From: Marilutibacter chinensis
GTDB taxonomy: Bacteria; Pseudomonadota; Gammaproteobacteria; Xanthomonadales; Xanthomonadaceae
Length of the DNA stretch: 64,000 nt
Direction: 5' to 3'
Assembly (NCBI RefSeq): GCF_021725675.1
Contig: NZ_JAKJPO010000019.1
Location: forward strand, 1 to 64,000
Shown here one piece after another: positions 7,490 through 16,921 of this stretch (the stretch's first letter is position 1; every line of letters starts with the position of its first letter). Made by a program: the position numbers and the translations under genes. Under the pieces are notes generated by a model. It had not been told where the DNA came from, searched no databases, and saw only the letters and a program-made list of their open reading frames with translations.

Positions 7490-7583
7490 TTGTTATCAGG
7501 ATGTGCGTGCAACTTTGCAAGCCCATTGCGCGCATCCTGCGCTACGTTGGGAAATCGCCCCACAAGCCCCCAAGGACACCGCC

Positions 7584-8474
7584 ATGAACGCCACCCCCAA
7601 GCGCGTCGAGCACCAGCTGACCGACAAGGGGTACGTGCCGGTGTACACCACCGCCGTGGTCGAGCAGCCGTGGGCGGACTACTCGGCGACCGACCACGAG
7701 GTCTGGGCGACCCTGTTCGAGCGCCAGCAACGGGTGCTGGTCGGGCGCGCCAGCGACGAATTCCTCGCCTGCCAGCGGGCGATGCAGATGACCCCGGACC
7801 GGATCCCGAAATTCGACGAGCTCAACCAGGTGCTGCGCAAGGCCACCGGCTGGGAGCTGATCGGCGTCGAGGGCCTGCTGCCGGAGCTGGATTTCTTCGA
7901 TCATCTCGCCAATCGCCGCTTCCCGGTCACCTGGTGGATCCGCAAGCCCGAACAACTCGACTACCTGGCCGAACCAGACCTGTTCCACGACCTGTTCGGC
8001 CACGTGCCCCTGTTGATGAACCCGGTGTTCGCCGACTACATGGCCGCCTACGGCCGCGGCGGGGTGAAGGCGCACGGCATCGGCCAGGACGCGCTGGTCA
8101 ACCTGACCCGGCTGTACTGGTACACGGTCGAGTTCGGCCTGATCAAGCAGGCGGACGGCCTGCGGATCTATGGCAGCGGCATCGTGTCGAGCAAGGGCGA
8201 GTCGATCCACTGCCTGGAAAGCGATGCGCCGAACCGGATCGGCTTCGACCTGGAGCGGGTGATGCGCACCCGCTACCGCATCGACAGCTACCAGAAGACC
8301 TACTTCGTGATCGACTCCTACGAGCAGCTGATGGAAGCGACCACGCCGGACTTCACCCCGATCTACGCGAAGCTCGCAAAGCAGGACTCGATCCCGGCCG
8401 GCAACGTGCTCGATACCGACACCGTGTTCAACCGCGGCACCGGCGAGGGCTGGCTGGCGGACGGGGACGTGTGA
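7584..8474 (+). CDS. phhA: Phenylalanine 4-monooxygenase
   Basis: A 296-residue enzyme converting L-phenylalanine to tyrosine with a pterin cofactor and O2. The iron-binding facial triad is visible: His135 and His140 (FHDLFGHVP) and Glu183 (YWYTVEFGL). Length matches bacterial single-domain PhhA with no regulatory ACT domain. ATG 7584 follows an AAGGACA ribosome binding site. No carbinolamine dehydratase (phhB) gene follows it here; pterin recycling must be encoded elsewhere. Control by the divergent Lrp-type regulator is inferred from the arrangement. Confidence 0.96.
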   Translation: MNATPKRVEHQLTDKGYVPVYTTAVVEQPWADYSATDHEVWATLFERQQRVLVGRASDEFLACQRAMQMTPDRIPKFDELNQVLRKATGWELIGVEGLLPELDFFDHLANRRFPVTWWIRKPEQLDYLAEPDLFHDLFGHVPLLMNPVFADYMAAYGRGGVKAHGIGQDALVNLTRLYWYTVEFGLIKQADGLRIYGSGIVSSKGESIHCLESDAPNRIGFDLERVMRTRYRIDSYQKTYFVIDSYEQLMEATTPDFTPIYAKLAKQDSIPAGNVLDTDTVFNRGTGEGWLADGDV

Positions 8475-8593
8475 AGGGGCTCGTCTGACGCCGACCTTCC
8501 CGGCCGGGCAATCGGGGACGGACGCGGCTCAACATGCGTCTCCGCGGCCGTACGAACTCGGCAGGGACGCAACGACACGACAATGGAATGCGG

Positions 8594-9508
8594 ATGTCGG
8601 ATCAAAAGGTGCCGGTTTCCTTTCTTGCCGGATTCTACGGGCGGAAGGATGCATTGGGCGTCCTCGCCTACCCGAGGATGCTTCCGGGCAACACCGAGTT
8701 CTGCCGCTTCTTCACTTTCATCAACGGACAGTGGGGCAGGGCCGATCTGGATTTCCAGTGCAAGTCGCTCACCTACCTGAGCGATCCTGCGCGCGACTAT
8801 CGCGGCTGGTGGATCCTCGGCCGCAACGGCGAAGTGCAGGAAATCAGCAACTCCGGCGTGCGCAGGGAACAGATCGCCGGCGCCGGCCTCAACGCCGGTG
8901 CGCCCTACGGCCATGTCGGCGCCATCAAGGAGATCGACGGGGCGCTCTACGTGTGCGGCCATGGCCGGCAGCTGTACCGGCGCACGGAGAACGGCTGGGC
9001 TTCGCTGTCCGACGGCATCCTCACCCATGACACCGCCAGGGGCTTCTTCGATATCGACGGGCTGGACGGCAACAGCCTGTACACGGTGGGCTGGAATGGC
9101 GAGATATTCTTCCATGACGGACGCGCCTGGCAGCAGGACGCGAGCCCCACCAACGCCCATCTGGCCGGCGTCAAGTGCCTGCCTGATGGGAAAGTCTGGA
9201 TATGCGGCAACCGGGGGGTGGTTCTCTTCGGCACCTTCGGCGACTGGCATCGGGTCGACAGCAACGGCTTCGACGACAACTGGTATTCGATCGAGCTGTT
9301 CAGCGGCACTCCCTACCTGGCGGGCAACAACCTTCTGGCCAAGGTCGAGAACGGCCGGATAATACCAGTGGATACCGGGCTCGGCCGAAAAGTGACGACA
9401 CACCGGCTGCATGCCAGGGAAGGAACCCTGTGGTCGATCGGCGAAGAGGACATCCTCGCCTGCGACGGCAGAACCTGGACCCCGCTCGTCCACCCGGACA
9501 ACGGTTGA
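8594..9508 (+). CDS. Propeller-like hypothetical protein, paralog 1
   Basis: About 304 residues, no signal peptide. It is built from repeated short units with a Gly-x-Asn/Asp-Gly turn and a closing Trp (LGRNGEV, GHGRQLYRR..GW, VGWNGEIFFHDGRAW, CGNRGVVLFG..W), suggesting a beta-propeller of WD/Kelch/BNR character. It is homologous along its whole length to the genes at 10005 and 10957. ATG 8594 is preferred over 8588 because of a GGA six bases upstream. The function is unknown. Tandem, diverged paralogs are seen in immunity or recognition arrays, but no toxin was found next to it. Confidence 0.75.
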   Translation: MSDQKVPVSFLAGFYGRKDALGVLAYPRMLPGNTEFCRFFTFINGQWGRADLDFQCKSLTYLSDPARDYRGWWILGRNGEVQEISNSGVRREQIAGAGLNAGAPYGHVGAIKEIDGALYVCGHGRQLYRRTENGWASLSDGILTHDTARGFFDIDGLDGNSLYTVGWNGEIFFHDGRAWQQDASPTNAHLAGVKCLPDGKVWICGNRGVVLFGTFGDWHRVDSNGFDDNWYSIELFSGTPYLAGNNLLAKVENGRIIPVDTGLGRKVTTHRLHAREGTLWSIGEEDILACDGRTWTPLVHPDNG

Positions 9509-9627
9509 CAGGCTGGATGCCACCAATGGCGACCGTTTCGCGAATGGCTCTACGGCCTGCCGGTCAAGCCACCTTCGTGATCAGGCCGTGCCGCCATGCC
9601 ATCCTCGAGCATCCGGCACGCGACTGA

Positions 9628-9900
9628 TTGGAGATGTGTGCAATAGCGGAATCGGGCTCATCGAGAGCGCATCTGCCCGGGAGGATGCCAGCCCTGCCGG
9701 GGGCGGCATCCTCGCCGCCCGCGCCATCGGCCACAACTGCGACAGCCCGGAAGCAGGACAGGTACCAGAAAGCAGGGCGTTCGGCTCGAATCTGGACTGT
9801 CCGCGCAAGCCATCTCATGCTGCGGACCGGCCCATCTGGAAGTCGCGCACCTGAAGGGCTTGCGCCAGAAGCAACAGCAGCAATGGAACAGGAACTGATG
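9628..9900 (+). pseudogene. Decayed N-terminal fragment of a fourth propeller-like paralog
   Basis: The translation around 9655-9850 (LIESASAREDASPAGGG..., then AIGHNCDSPE) aligns with the N-terminus of the gene at 10957 (FIEGAFIQEGVSPAEGV..., then TVGDDYDDP), and the DNA aligns too: agaaagcaggrcgttcggctcgaat-type stretches match between 9765-9800 and 11090-11115. The similarity ends around 9850 and the frame closes there. It is read as a relic of a further tandem copy. Confidence 0.6.
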
Positions 9901-10004
9901 CGCAAATCAGGTGTTACCTTCCTGGACGGATACTCCCCGCGGTGAAACCCTCTGGGTGTCGTCATCGTCCCGCGTCCAGCCCCGTTGATATCGAGAAAGC
10001 CATT

Positions 10005-10913
10005 TTGAACAATGAAGATTCCCTGTCCTTCACCTGTGGCCTGATCGTAGGGCCAGGCACGATCGTTGTGCCTGCGCTGTACAACTCGCTGCCAGGCGAA
10101 CACATGTCCAGAGTCGCCTTCTGTTTCGACGGCAACTGGGTCTACAACGACGTGGATAACGATATCGTCGGGGCCATCTGTTTCCGGCGCAGCGACAACA
10201 GCCTCTGGATGCTCGGACGAAACGGCAACATTCGCCATGTGAAGTCCGGCCCAGCGGACTTCACCCTGGCCAACATCCGGGGAAAGTTCGAGAACCATCG
10301 CATTGAAACAGGTCGGCTCGGCGAGTTGCTTTGCATACGGGAGATCGATAACGAACTGTACATCTGCGGTCAATCGTCCCAGGTCTATCGCCACTCGAAT
10401 GGCGCCTGGGAGAACATCAGTCCATCTGGAGCGAGGATTGCGTCCCCGACCCTTGAAAGCCTGGACGGCTTGTCACACAACAACGTCTATGCTGTTGGCG
10501 ATAGCGGCCACATCCTGCACTACGACGGAGCCCGCTGGAGCACTCTTGATTCGCCAACACATCGCCCCCTGTCGTGTGTTCGGTGCAAGGGTGAAGACGA
10601 GGTTTACGCGTGCGGAAATGACGGCCTGCTACTGGTTGGGAACCGCAATGAGTGGCGTGTCGTCGATACCGGGAGAACCATGAACTTCTGGGACATGGTT
10701 CTGTACGATGGATGCCTGTACATTTCCCACGCAGATGGACTGGTTCGCTTCGACGGGTACGACTTCCTGGATATCGACATGGGAATCGCCCCGCCACCCC
10801 ATGCCCATAAGCTGGATGCCCGCGATGGCTTCCTTTATTCCTTTGGCGTTGACGACATCGTCAAGTTCGACGGCAGCCAGTGGCAACGGGTGATATGCCC
10901 GCACAACACTTGA
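10005..10913 (+). CDS. Propeller-like hypothetical protein, paralog 2
   Basis: About 302 residues from TTG 10005, chosen because a GAGAAAG lies five bases upstream and because the N-terminus then lines up with paralog 1 (SF-x-G...PALYNSLPGEH against SFLAGF...YPRMLPGNTE). GTG 9942 would add 21 residues with no match. It contains the same repeated turns: MLGRNGNIRHV, ICGQSSQVYRHSNGAW, AVGDSGHILHYDGARW and ACGNDGLLLVGNRNEW. The DNA is less GC-rich than flanking genes, pointing to acquisition from elsewhere. No signal peptide or catalytic motif is seen; function is unknown. Confidence 0.7.
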   Translation: MNNEDSLSFTCGLIVGPGTIVVPALYNSLPGEHMSRVAFCFDGNWVYNDVDNDIVGAICFRRSDNSLWMLGRNGNIRHVKSGPADFTLANIRGKFENHRIETGRLGELLCIREIDNELYICGQSSQVYRHSNGAWENISPSGARIASPTLESLDGLSHNNVYAVGDSGHILHYDGARWSTLDSPTHRPLSCVRCKGEDEVYACGNDGLLLVGNRNEWRVVDTGRTMNFWDMVLYDGCLYISHADGLVRFDGYDFLDIDMGIAPPPHAHKLDARDGFLYSFGVDDIVKFDGSQWQRVICPHNT

Positions 10914-10956
10914 GCGTCCCTATCACGGCAATCGTCAAGCACAGAACCGATTGAAG

Positions 10957-11871
10957 ATGAGTGGAATACCGGATACCGAGTTCATCGAAGGCGCCTTCAT
11001 CCAGGAAGGCGTCAGCCCAGCCGAGGGCGTCATCATCACCGCCTGCACTGTCGGCGACGACTACGACGATCCCAGGAACAGGGTAGGTGTCAGAAGGCAG
11101 GACATGTGGCTCGAATTTGGGCTGTCTTCCGAAGCCATTCTGTCGGTTGACGCTGCCGATGACGGTTCCGCCCATGTCCTGGGCGAGAACGGCTCCGTCG
11201 TGCGCTTCGATTGGAAATCGCCGACAACTCAGGATGAACTCCGGGCCACCCGGAAGGTGTATCCAAACGCTGCCGTCGCCCATCTCGGACCTCTCCGGAG
11301 AATCCGCATCCTCGGTGGCGATGTGATCTGCGCAGGGTCTGTCGGACAGGCCTACTGCTTGCTTGGCGACCGGTTCGAGACGCTGCCAAAGTTGAGCATC
11401 GCCGGCCGTGACGTCACGATCGAGGACATCGCGGGCAGCAGTCGAAACGACTTTATCGCCGTAACCTCCGATGGCTACGCCGCACATTTCGACGGCACCC
11501 GCTGGTCCGCCATTGATTTACCGACAGACGAAGGTCTTGCCAGCATCTGCCGAGTTGACGATGGCCGCTATGCCATTGCAGGCGGGAGGGGGACTGTACT
11601 GGTTGGCGACATCGATCATTGGTCCGTCATACGGCCCCTGGATACGGAACGAAGCTATTGGGGGATTGCCGCCCATGGCGAAGAAATCCATGTGTCGCAT
11701 CTGGCCGGAGTCGACAAGGTCGTTGGCCAAGCCTTGGTCGCATTGCATATAGAGGGCGCTGGCGACCTTGAATTCGCTGTGCTGCGAAGCGGCCCGAATG
11801 GGGTGTGGTCATTTGCCGGCAGAACGATCGGACTGATTCGCAATGATCAATGGCAAACGATCGTGAACTGA
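10957..11871 (+). CDS. Propeller-like hypothetical protein, paralog 3
   Basis: A 304-residue protein homologous to the two preceding genes, with units such as VLGENGSVVRFDW, CAGSVGQAYCL, TSDGYAAHFDGTRWSAIDLPT and AGGRGTVLVGDIDHW. It starts 43 bases after paralog 2 ends, so the two probably share a transcript. ATG 10957 is used; no strong ribosome binding site is visible. It is also the closest match of the decayed copy at 9628. Its base composition is like paralog 2. Function is unknown. Confidence 0.7.
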   Translation: MSGIPDTEFIEGAFIQEGVSPAEGVIITACTVGDDYDDPRNRVGVRRQDMWLEFGLSSEAILSVDAADDGSAHVLGENGSVVRFDWKSPTTQDELRATRKVYPNAAVAHLGPLRRIRILGGDVICAGSVGQAYCLLGDRFETLPKLSIAGRDVTIEDIAGSSRNDFIAVTSDGYAAHFDGTRWSAIDLPTDEGLASICRVDDGRYAIAGGRGTVLVGDIDHWSVIRPLDTERSYWGIAAHGEEIHVSHLAGVDKVVGQALVALHIEGAGDLEFAVLRSGPNGVWSFAGRTIGLIRNDQWQTIVN

Positions 11872-12106
11872 TTCATGCCTGCCTCCTGCCCGTCGCCATA
11901 TGCAGCACCGCCTGGCTGCATCAATGCTCGCTATCAGGGCACCCTGGTCGCCACTGGAGCTCGTCGCTCGATGGCATCGTGCCCAAGCCTGCGCCATGCG
12001 TTCGAAGACGGTCGCATCCAACCGTTCGGGCTCGGGGCGGAGCCTGCGCTGAGAACGCTCCAGGCAGACGGCAGACTGGCTACGTCCATCATCTTCGAGA
12101 GCTCAT

Positions 12107-12433
12107 ATGCCAAGGTTCTACTCGCACGATTTCCCCCGCCCCCCGCACGACCTGACGACTCCGGAACCTGCGGAACCCGGCGGCCTCGAGATCCCGGCGG
12201 CGACGCTAGGCGAGCTTCTTGCGCACCTGGAGGACGCGCACGGCATCCGTGTCGTCCCGCACGATCCGCCCAAGTATTTCCGCTACTACCCGCGCGATTC
12301 CGATTCCGCCGTCGAGTTCCATATGGTCGATATCCACATCTATCGTGACGGCATGGAGATATGCCCGAAGCAGGATCTTGCCTTCCCGCTCGAGGACGAG
12401 GATGCGATCGAGGCCGGCCCGCTGATGTGCTAG
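12107..12433 (+). CDS. Small acidic hypothetical protein
   Basis: 108 residues, no signal peptide, acidic with many Pro near the N-terminus (HDLTTPEPAEPGG) and a central predicted alpha-beta region (LGELLAHLEDAHGIRVVP, residues about 34-51). It ends in a short acidic tail. Codon use fits a genuine gene. It lies between the paralog array and the convergent WD40-like gene; interestingly both carry a T-PEPAE segment, which may be chance. No family or function can be assigned. Confidence 0.55.
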   Translation: MPRFYSHDFPRPPHDLTTPEPAEPGGLEIPAATLGELLAHLEDAHGIRVVPHDPPKYFRYYPRDSDSAVEFHMVDIHIYRDGMEICPKQDLAFPLEDEDAIEAGPLMC

Positions 12434-12523
12434 CGCCATCCGGAAACGTCCTGGCAGCCCGGTCCGCCAGGATCGTCCCATGATCCTGGCGGGCGATGTC
12501 CGATGCCGCCTTTCTCCTTTCGG

Positions 12524-13966
12524 CTACCAGACCATCGGCGCTTCGTCGATCAGGAACAGGTGCCGCTTGACGTCCTTCAGTCTCGAATTGGTGATCAGGT
12601 AGGGATCGGGGCGCTCGACGTTCTTCTCGCTGATGAACATCGGCACCTCTTCGTCCGGTGCACGGAACTGCACCACCTGGCCGTTGTAGCTGGCGACCAG
12701 CAGGGTCTTGCGGTCTTCCGACAGGTCAAGGTCGAGCACGCTGCCGCCAACGTGCAGGTAACCGAACTGATAGCCCCGGTGACTCTTCATCCAGATGTAG
12801 CCGTTGTTCGCGCCGATGAAGTAGCCGACCTTCGACGGCAGCAGCGACGACGCCCAGTGGCGGTCGTCGACATAGTTCAGGGTGTCGTCGGCCTCGTAGC
12901 CGGACGCTTCGAAGCCCGGGCTCAGGTTGGCCAACGGCAGCGAAAGCGTTGCGCTGCGGGAAAAATGGCACGACGCCAGCGCGACTTCCGGTTGCGGAAC
13001 GCCATCGGCATCGGCGAGGAGATGGTTGAACCGGGCCAGGCACGGATACGATGCGCGCGGTTCCACCTCCGCCATCCGCGTCCACACGCCATCGACCTCA
13101 TGGAAGACCAGGTGCGAGGAGTCCTGCTCGCCACCGGCGATGTAGCGGCCGTCCGCTGACACGTCGACATGCGGATAGGAAAGCGACATGACGAAGCCGT
13201 TCTTGCCCTCCGGATCATCGTGGTCGAGCTTGCGGGCGCAAGCGTCCACCTCGGGCACCAGCAACTGCGCGCCGTGCTCGCCGACGACGAAGATGCCGGC
13301 CGCGCTGGCCATGGCCACGCGCCGGCCATCGGGAAACACGACCAACTGATGGATGCACCAGCCCGCGCCATCGAGCTCGCGCAATCCGTCGCGCACGTCG
13401 GGATGGGCTTGTGCGAACGCATCGCCGTAGCTGTCCGGATACGGCAGCGTGGCGTTGATCTCGCCGTCCCAGCCACGCCGGATCTCGATGCGGTCGTCAA
13501 AGGCGAGTGCGTAATAGCCTCTGTCATGCGACCTGCCGAACAGGATCGCGCCTTCCATCGTGGATACGGCATCGCCTTCCAGTACGTGCACCTGTCGCGA
13601 TTCGTGCGGCATGCCGACAGTGCAGGCGATGCGCCCGTCGGGGAGGAAGCCGGCCTGCGACACGGCGCGGGTGGCATCCCGCCAGTCCATCGGCTCGTTG
13701 TCGGGCGGAAACAGTTCGCGCAGCCGCGCCTGTTCGCCGCGACGGTTGAAGGCCTTGATCTGCTCCAGCACGTAGCCGGCCATGTCACCCCGCGTCTCGG
13801 CCGGCTCGGGCGTGCTCGGATTCTGGCGGTCGATGTAGATGACGTCGAGCCAGTCGTTGAGCGCCTTCTTGCAGGCACGTCCTTCGTCGATCCAGCGTCT
13901 GGACGCTGCCTCCACCGACGCGAACATGGCCGTATTGGGAGCTTCGGGGGTGTTGTTCTCGGTCAT
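12524..13966 (-). CDS. WD40/propeller-like hypothetical protein
   Basis: A 480-residue protein, no signal peptide. The first 90 residues are helical and charged; from about 100 onward it shows repeating beta units with motifs such as AGFLPDGRIACTVG, VVFPDGRRVAMASAAGIFV, VDVSADGRYIAGG and LDLSEDRKTLLVASYNGQVVQF, as in WD40 or similar propellers. ATG 13966 is preferred to TTG 13972. It faces the accessory genes to its left (convergent with 12107). The structural class is a reasonable inference; function is unknown. Confidence 0.7.
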   Translation of the reverse strand: MTENNTPEAPNTAMFASVEAASRRWIDEGRACKKALNDWLDVIYIDRQNPSTPEPAETRGDMAGYVLEQIKAFNRRGEQARLRELFPPDNEPMDWRDATRAVSQAGFLPDGRIACTVGMPHESRQVHVLEGDAVSTMEGAILFGRSHDRGYYALAFDDRIEIRRGWDGEINATLPYPDSYGDAFAQAHPDVRDGLRELDGAGWCIHQLVVFPDGRRVAMASAAGIFVVGEHGAQLLVPEVDACARKLDHDDPEGKNGFVMSLSYPHVDVSADGRYIAGGEQDSSHLVFHEVDGVWTRMAEVEPRASYPCLARFNHLLADADGVPQPEVALASCHFSRSATLSLPLANLSPGFEASGYEADDTLNYVDDRHWASSLLPSKVGYFIGANNGYIWMKSHRGYQFGYLHVGGSVLDLDLSEDRKTLLVASYNGQVVQFRAPDEEVPMFISEKNVERPDPYLITNSRLKDVKRHLFLIDEAPMVW

Positions 13967-14135
13967 CTGCAATCCATTCTCGTTGGAGGGCTTCCCTGCC
14001 TCGGCACTGGTGCGTGCGGCATGGCGGACGGCGATTCTAGCGGCACCTCATCCGTCCTGCCTGTCGGGAACGCGCGCCGGGCCATGGCGGACGCTCCCTT
14101 GCGGCGCGGCATACGCGAAGGAGTGGACACCGAGG

Positions 14136-14906
14136 TCATGCGCGTGGTTCGAGGAAGGACCCGTGTGGCGTGGTCCGGTGTCGACCGGTTCGGTCGCGTC
14201 TGCCGGACGCCGCCGGACGCGGCCGAGCCGGGAGGGTCTGCAATCGCCAGCGCCGGTCCAGCCACAACTTGGCCAGCACCGCGACCAGCAGCGGCCCGAA
14301 CCAGGCGAGGTACTGCAGCGTGCCGCCGCCGAGCGATGGCAACAGCCGCGGCAGTCCGATGCCGAGGAACGCGATGTGGGTGGCGATGCCGTTGCCGAGC
14401 ATCGCGGTGTAGTGCTCGACCATCCACCAACGCGGCCGCGCGCGCAGCCGGTCGCGCCGTGCGCGCTTGACCAGCATGTCGATGCCGGCCGCCAACCCGA
14501 TCGACGAGAAGCCCATCAGCAGCGGCGAGCCGATCCGGTACCCAAGCGCCAGCACCGCCAGCCCGCTCAGCAGCGAAAGCACGCCCAGCGCGACGAAGAC
14601 CGGGCCGGTATAGCGCACGACGTCGTGCTTGTCGCGGACCGCGCGCCAGGCCGACCAGACGCCGGTGCTGGTGATCACCACCAGATACGCGAGGAAGGCG
14701 GCAGTGACCGGATTTCCGCGCAGGTACTGGGCCACGCACAGCGGCACCGCGCTGGCGATCACCACCGCCATCGCCAGCAGGTAGACCTGCCCGGCGCGGC
14801 GGTGCGGCAGGCTGCCCTTGCGCAGCATCGCCGCGCTCCAGAAACTGGCAAGCGCGACGGTACCGGCGGCGACGTGGCTGACGAAGACCAGGGTATAGGC
14901 GTTCAT
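14136..14906 (-). CDS. Multi-pass membrane protein (DUF2306-like)
   Basis: A 256-residue protein with about six to seven hydrophobic segments (for example residues 5-24, 40-60, 68-86, 101-121, 125-145, 168-187, 193-212) and an Arg-rich cytoplasmic tail. His residues in the first helix and the HRRAGQVYLLAMAVV segment resemble DUF2306-type predicted membrane proteins. It is divergent from the histidine kinase gene at 15052, with a 145-bp shared upstream region. No substrate or catalytic role can be named. Confidence 0.65.
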   Translation of the reverse strand: MNAYTLVFVSHVAAGTVALASFWSAAMLRKGSLPHRRAGQVYLLAMAVVIASAVPLCVAQYLRGNPVTAAFLAYLVVITSTGVWSAWRAVRDKHDVVRYTGPVFVALGVLSLLSGLAVLALGYRIGSPLLMGFSSIGLAAGIDMLVKRARRDRLRARPRWWMVEHYTAMLGNGIATHIAFLGIGLPRLLPSLGGGTLQYLAWFGPLLVAVLAKLWLDRRWRLQTLPARPRPAASGRRDRTGRHRTTPHGSFLEPRA

Positions 14907-15051
14907 GGTGGAAGCTCGTTGAAGACCGCCACCAGCCTGCGTATCGGCGATGCACCATCGCAGTGCCCGTGGTCATCGCCTGCGGGTGCCGGAAGTCACT
15001 TTCGCTTCGCGGGCCATTGCATGCCTGCCGAGGCGGTCGCAGCATGGCGGC

Positions 15052-16164
15052 ATGCGTCCCGCCCTGCGCCCGTTGCTGCAACCGCTGAACCTCGCCGCGA
15101 TCGTGACCGTGGCCACGGTCGGCCTGGTGCTGCAGCACGAACTCGGCGACAAGGCCACGCATGCGTGGGCGCTGCTGGGCGTGTTCGTGCTGGCGCTGCT
15201 CGCGCTCGACCATCTGCGATCGGGTTCCCGCCTTCACGGGGCGCTGTTGCTGCTGCAGGCGGGCTGCGCGTTCGCCCTGGTCGTACTGGCGCCGCGCTCC
15301 GGCGTCGCTCCGGTGCTGCTGATCATCCTGATCGCCGAGCTGGTGATGGTGTACCCGTTGCGTGTGGTGCTGCCGCTCGCCGCGGTACTCAACGGCTTGG
15401 TCTATCTGCTGCTGGTACGGGGCGGACACGGCGCGCCGTGGCTGCAGGTCGTACTCTACGCCGGCTTCCAGATGTTCGCCGCGCTGACCACCTGGTATGC
15501 GCGCACCGCCGAGGAGGCGCGCGACCGCCTGGCCGCGGTCAATGCCGACCTGCTGGCGACCCGGAGTCTGTTGGCCGACAGCATTCGCGACCGCGAGCGC
15601 CTGCGGGTCGCACGCGAACTGCATGACGTGATCGGCCACAAGCTGACCGCGCTGACCCTCAACCTGCGCGTGCTTGCCGCCGACCTGCCGCCGCGGCAGG
15701 AGCTGCAGCAGGCCGGGCGGCTGGCAGGCGAGCTGCTCGGCGACATCCGCCGCATCGTCCATGCGGTCCGCGACGACCGCGGCTTCGACCTGGCGACCGC
15801 ATTGCGCGCGCTGGCAGCGCCGTTGCCGCGCCCGCAACTCGACCTTCACATCGAGGACGACGTCCACGTCGCCGATCCGGACACCGCCGAGGCGCTGCTG
15901 CGGCTGGTGCAGGAGGCGATGACCAACAGCGCGCGCCACACCAGCGCGGCTCGGGTCCGGGTATCGCTGTCGATGACCGACGGCGGGATCCATGTCGGCA
16001 TCGAGGACGACGGCCGCCTGAAGGGCCCGCTGTGCGAAGGCAGCGGCCTGGGCGGCATGCGCGAGCGGATTCACGCATGCGGCGGCCGGATCGCGTTCGG
16101 CGCCTCGGTCGGCGGCGCCCTGCGGATCGACGCGACGCTGCCGACGGCGGCGCGGGGGCCCTGA
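15052..16164 (+). CDS. Sensor histidine kinase (NarL-system type, HisKA_3)
   Basis: A 370-residue membrane kinase. Five to six hydrophobic segments occupy residues 12-150, then a dimerisation/phosphoacceptor helix with His191 (ARELHDVIGHKLTAL) and a HATPase_c domain (about 255-365, with N-box EAMTNSARHTSA and SGLGGMRERI). The HisKA_3 type pairs with LuxR/NarL-family regulators, here the next gene 13 bases downstream. The signal sensed is unknown; there is no large periplasmic domain. ATG 15052 removes an Arg-rich upstream extension. Confidence 0.9.
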   Translation: MRPALRPLLQPLNLAAIVTVATVGLVLQHELGDKATHAWALLGVFVLALLALDHLRSGSRLHGALLLLQAGCAFALVVLAPRSGVAPVLLIILIAELVMVYPLRVVLPLAAVLNGLVYLLLVRGGHGAPWLQVVLYAGFQMFAALTTWYARTAEEARDRLAAVNADLLATRSLLADSIRDRERLRVARELHDVIGHKLTALTLNLRVLAADLPPRQELQQAGRLAGELLGDIRRIVHAVRDDRGFDLATALRALAAPLPRPQLDLHIEDDVHVADPDTAEALLRLVQEAMTNSARHTSAARVRVSLSMTDGGIHVGIEDDGRLKGPLCEGSGLGGMRERIHACGGRIAFGASVGGALRIDATLPTAARGP

Positions 16165-16177
16165 GGGCCCGCAGACG

Positions 16178-16825
16178 ATGACCGGACCGCCGCCACGCCC
16201 TCACAGGATCGCACTCGCCGACGACCAGGCGATCGTCCGCGCCGGACTGCGCGCGCTGCTCGAACGCCAGGGCATCGATGTCGTGTTCGAGGCCGACGAT
16301 GGCCGGGAACTGGTGGAACGGCTGGCCGCGGCGCCGGTCGACGTGGTGCTCAGCGATATCCGCATGCCGGTGATGGACGGCATCGCCGCGGTGCGCGCAC
16401 TGCGCGAGCGCGGCGATGCCACGCCGGTGCTGCTGCTCACGACCTTCGACGACAGCGAGCTGCCGCTGCAGGCGGCCGAGGCGGGTGCGCAGGGCTTCCT
16501 GCTCAAGGACGCCACGCCGCCGGACCTCTACGACGCGATCGTGCGCGTGGCCGCCGGCGAGACCCTGCTGCAGCCGGTCAGCACCCTGCCGGTGCGCACG
16601 CGCTACCAGTACCACGATGACAACCCGCCCAGCGAGCGCTTCAGCCAACGCGAGATCGCGATCCTGCGGCTGATCGCCGGCGGCTATTCGAACCGCGAGA
16701 TCGCACGGGCGATGTTTCTCGCCGAAGGCACGGTCAAGAACTACGTCTCGTCGATCCTCGACAAGCTGGATACCCGCGACCGCACCCGCGCCGTGCTGAA
16801 GGCGATCACGCTGCGGGTGATCTGA
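16178..16825 (+). CDS. NarL/LuxR-family response regulator
   Basis: 215 residues. A receiver domain (about 10-125) has the acidic pair DD near residue 15, phosphoacceptor Asp60 (VVLSDIRMP) and Lys in FLLKDA. A LuxR-type HTH follows (about 150-210, with FSQREIAILRLIAGGYSNREIARAMF). It is expected to be phosphorylated by the kinase encoded just upstream and to act as a DNA-binding regulator. The downstream DUF389 gene, about 95 bases away, is a possible target or operon partner. Confidence 0.93.
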   Translation: MTGPPPRPHRIALADDQAIVRAGLRALLERQGIDVVFEADDGRELVERLAAAPVDVVLSDIRMPVMDGIAAVRALRERGDATPVLLLTTFDDSELPLQAAEAGAQGFLLKDATPPDLYDAIVRVAAGETLLQPVSTLPVRTRYQYHDDNPPSERFSQREIAILRLIAGGYSNREIARAMFLAEGTVKNYVSSILDKLDTRDRTRAVLKAITLRVI

Positions 16826-16921
16826 GGCGTGCCGGCGGCGCCGGCGCGGGAGCCGGCCCCCTGCACCCGCCTTCACGACGAACGGGTAAGCTCTGCGCAA
16901 CTTCACTGCCGGAACACCCGT

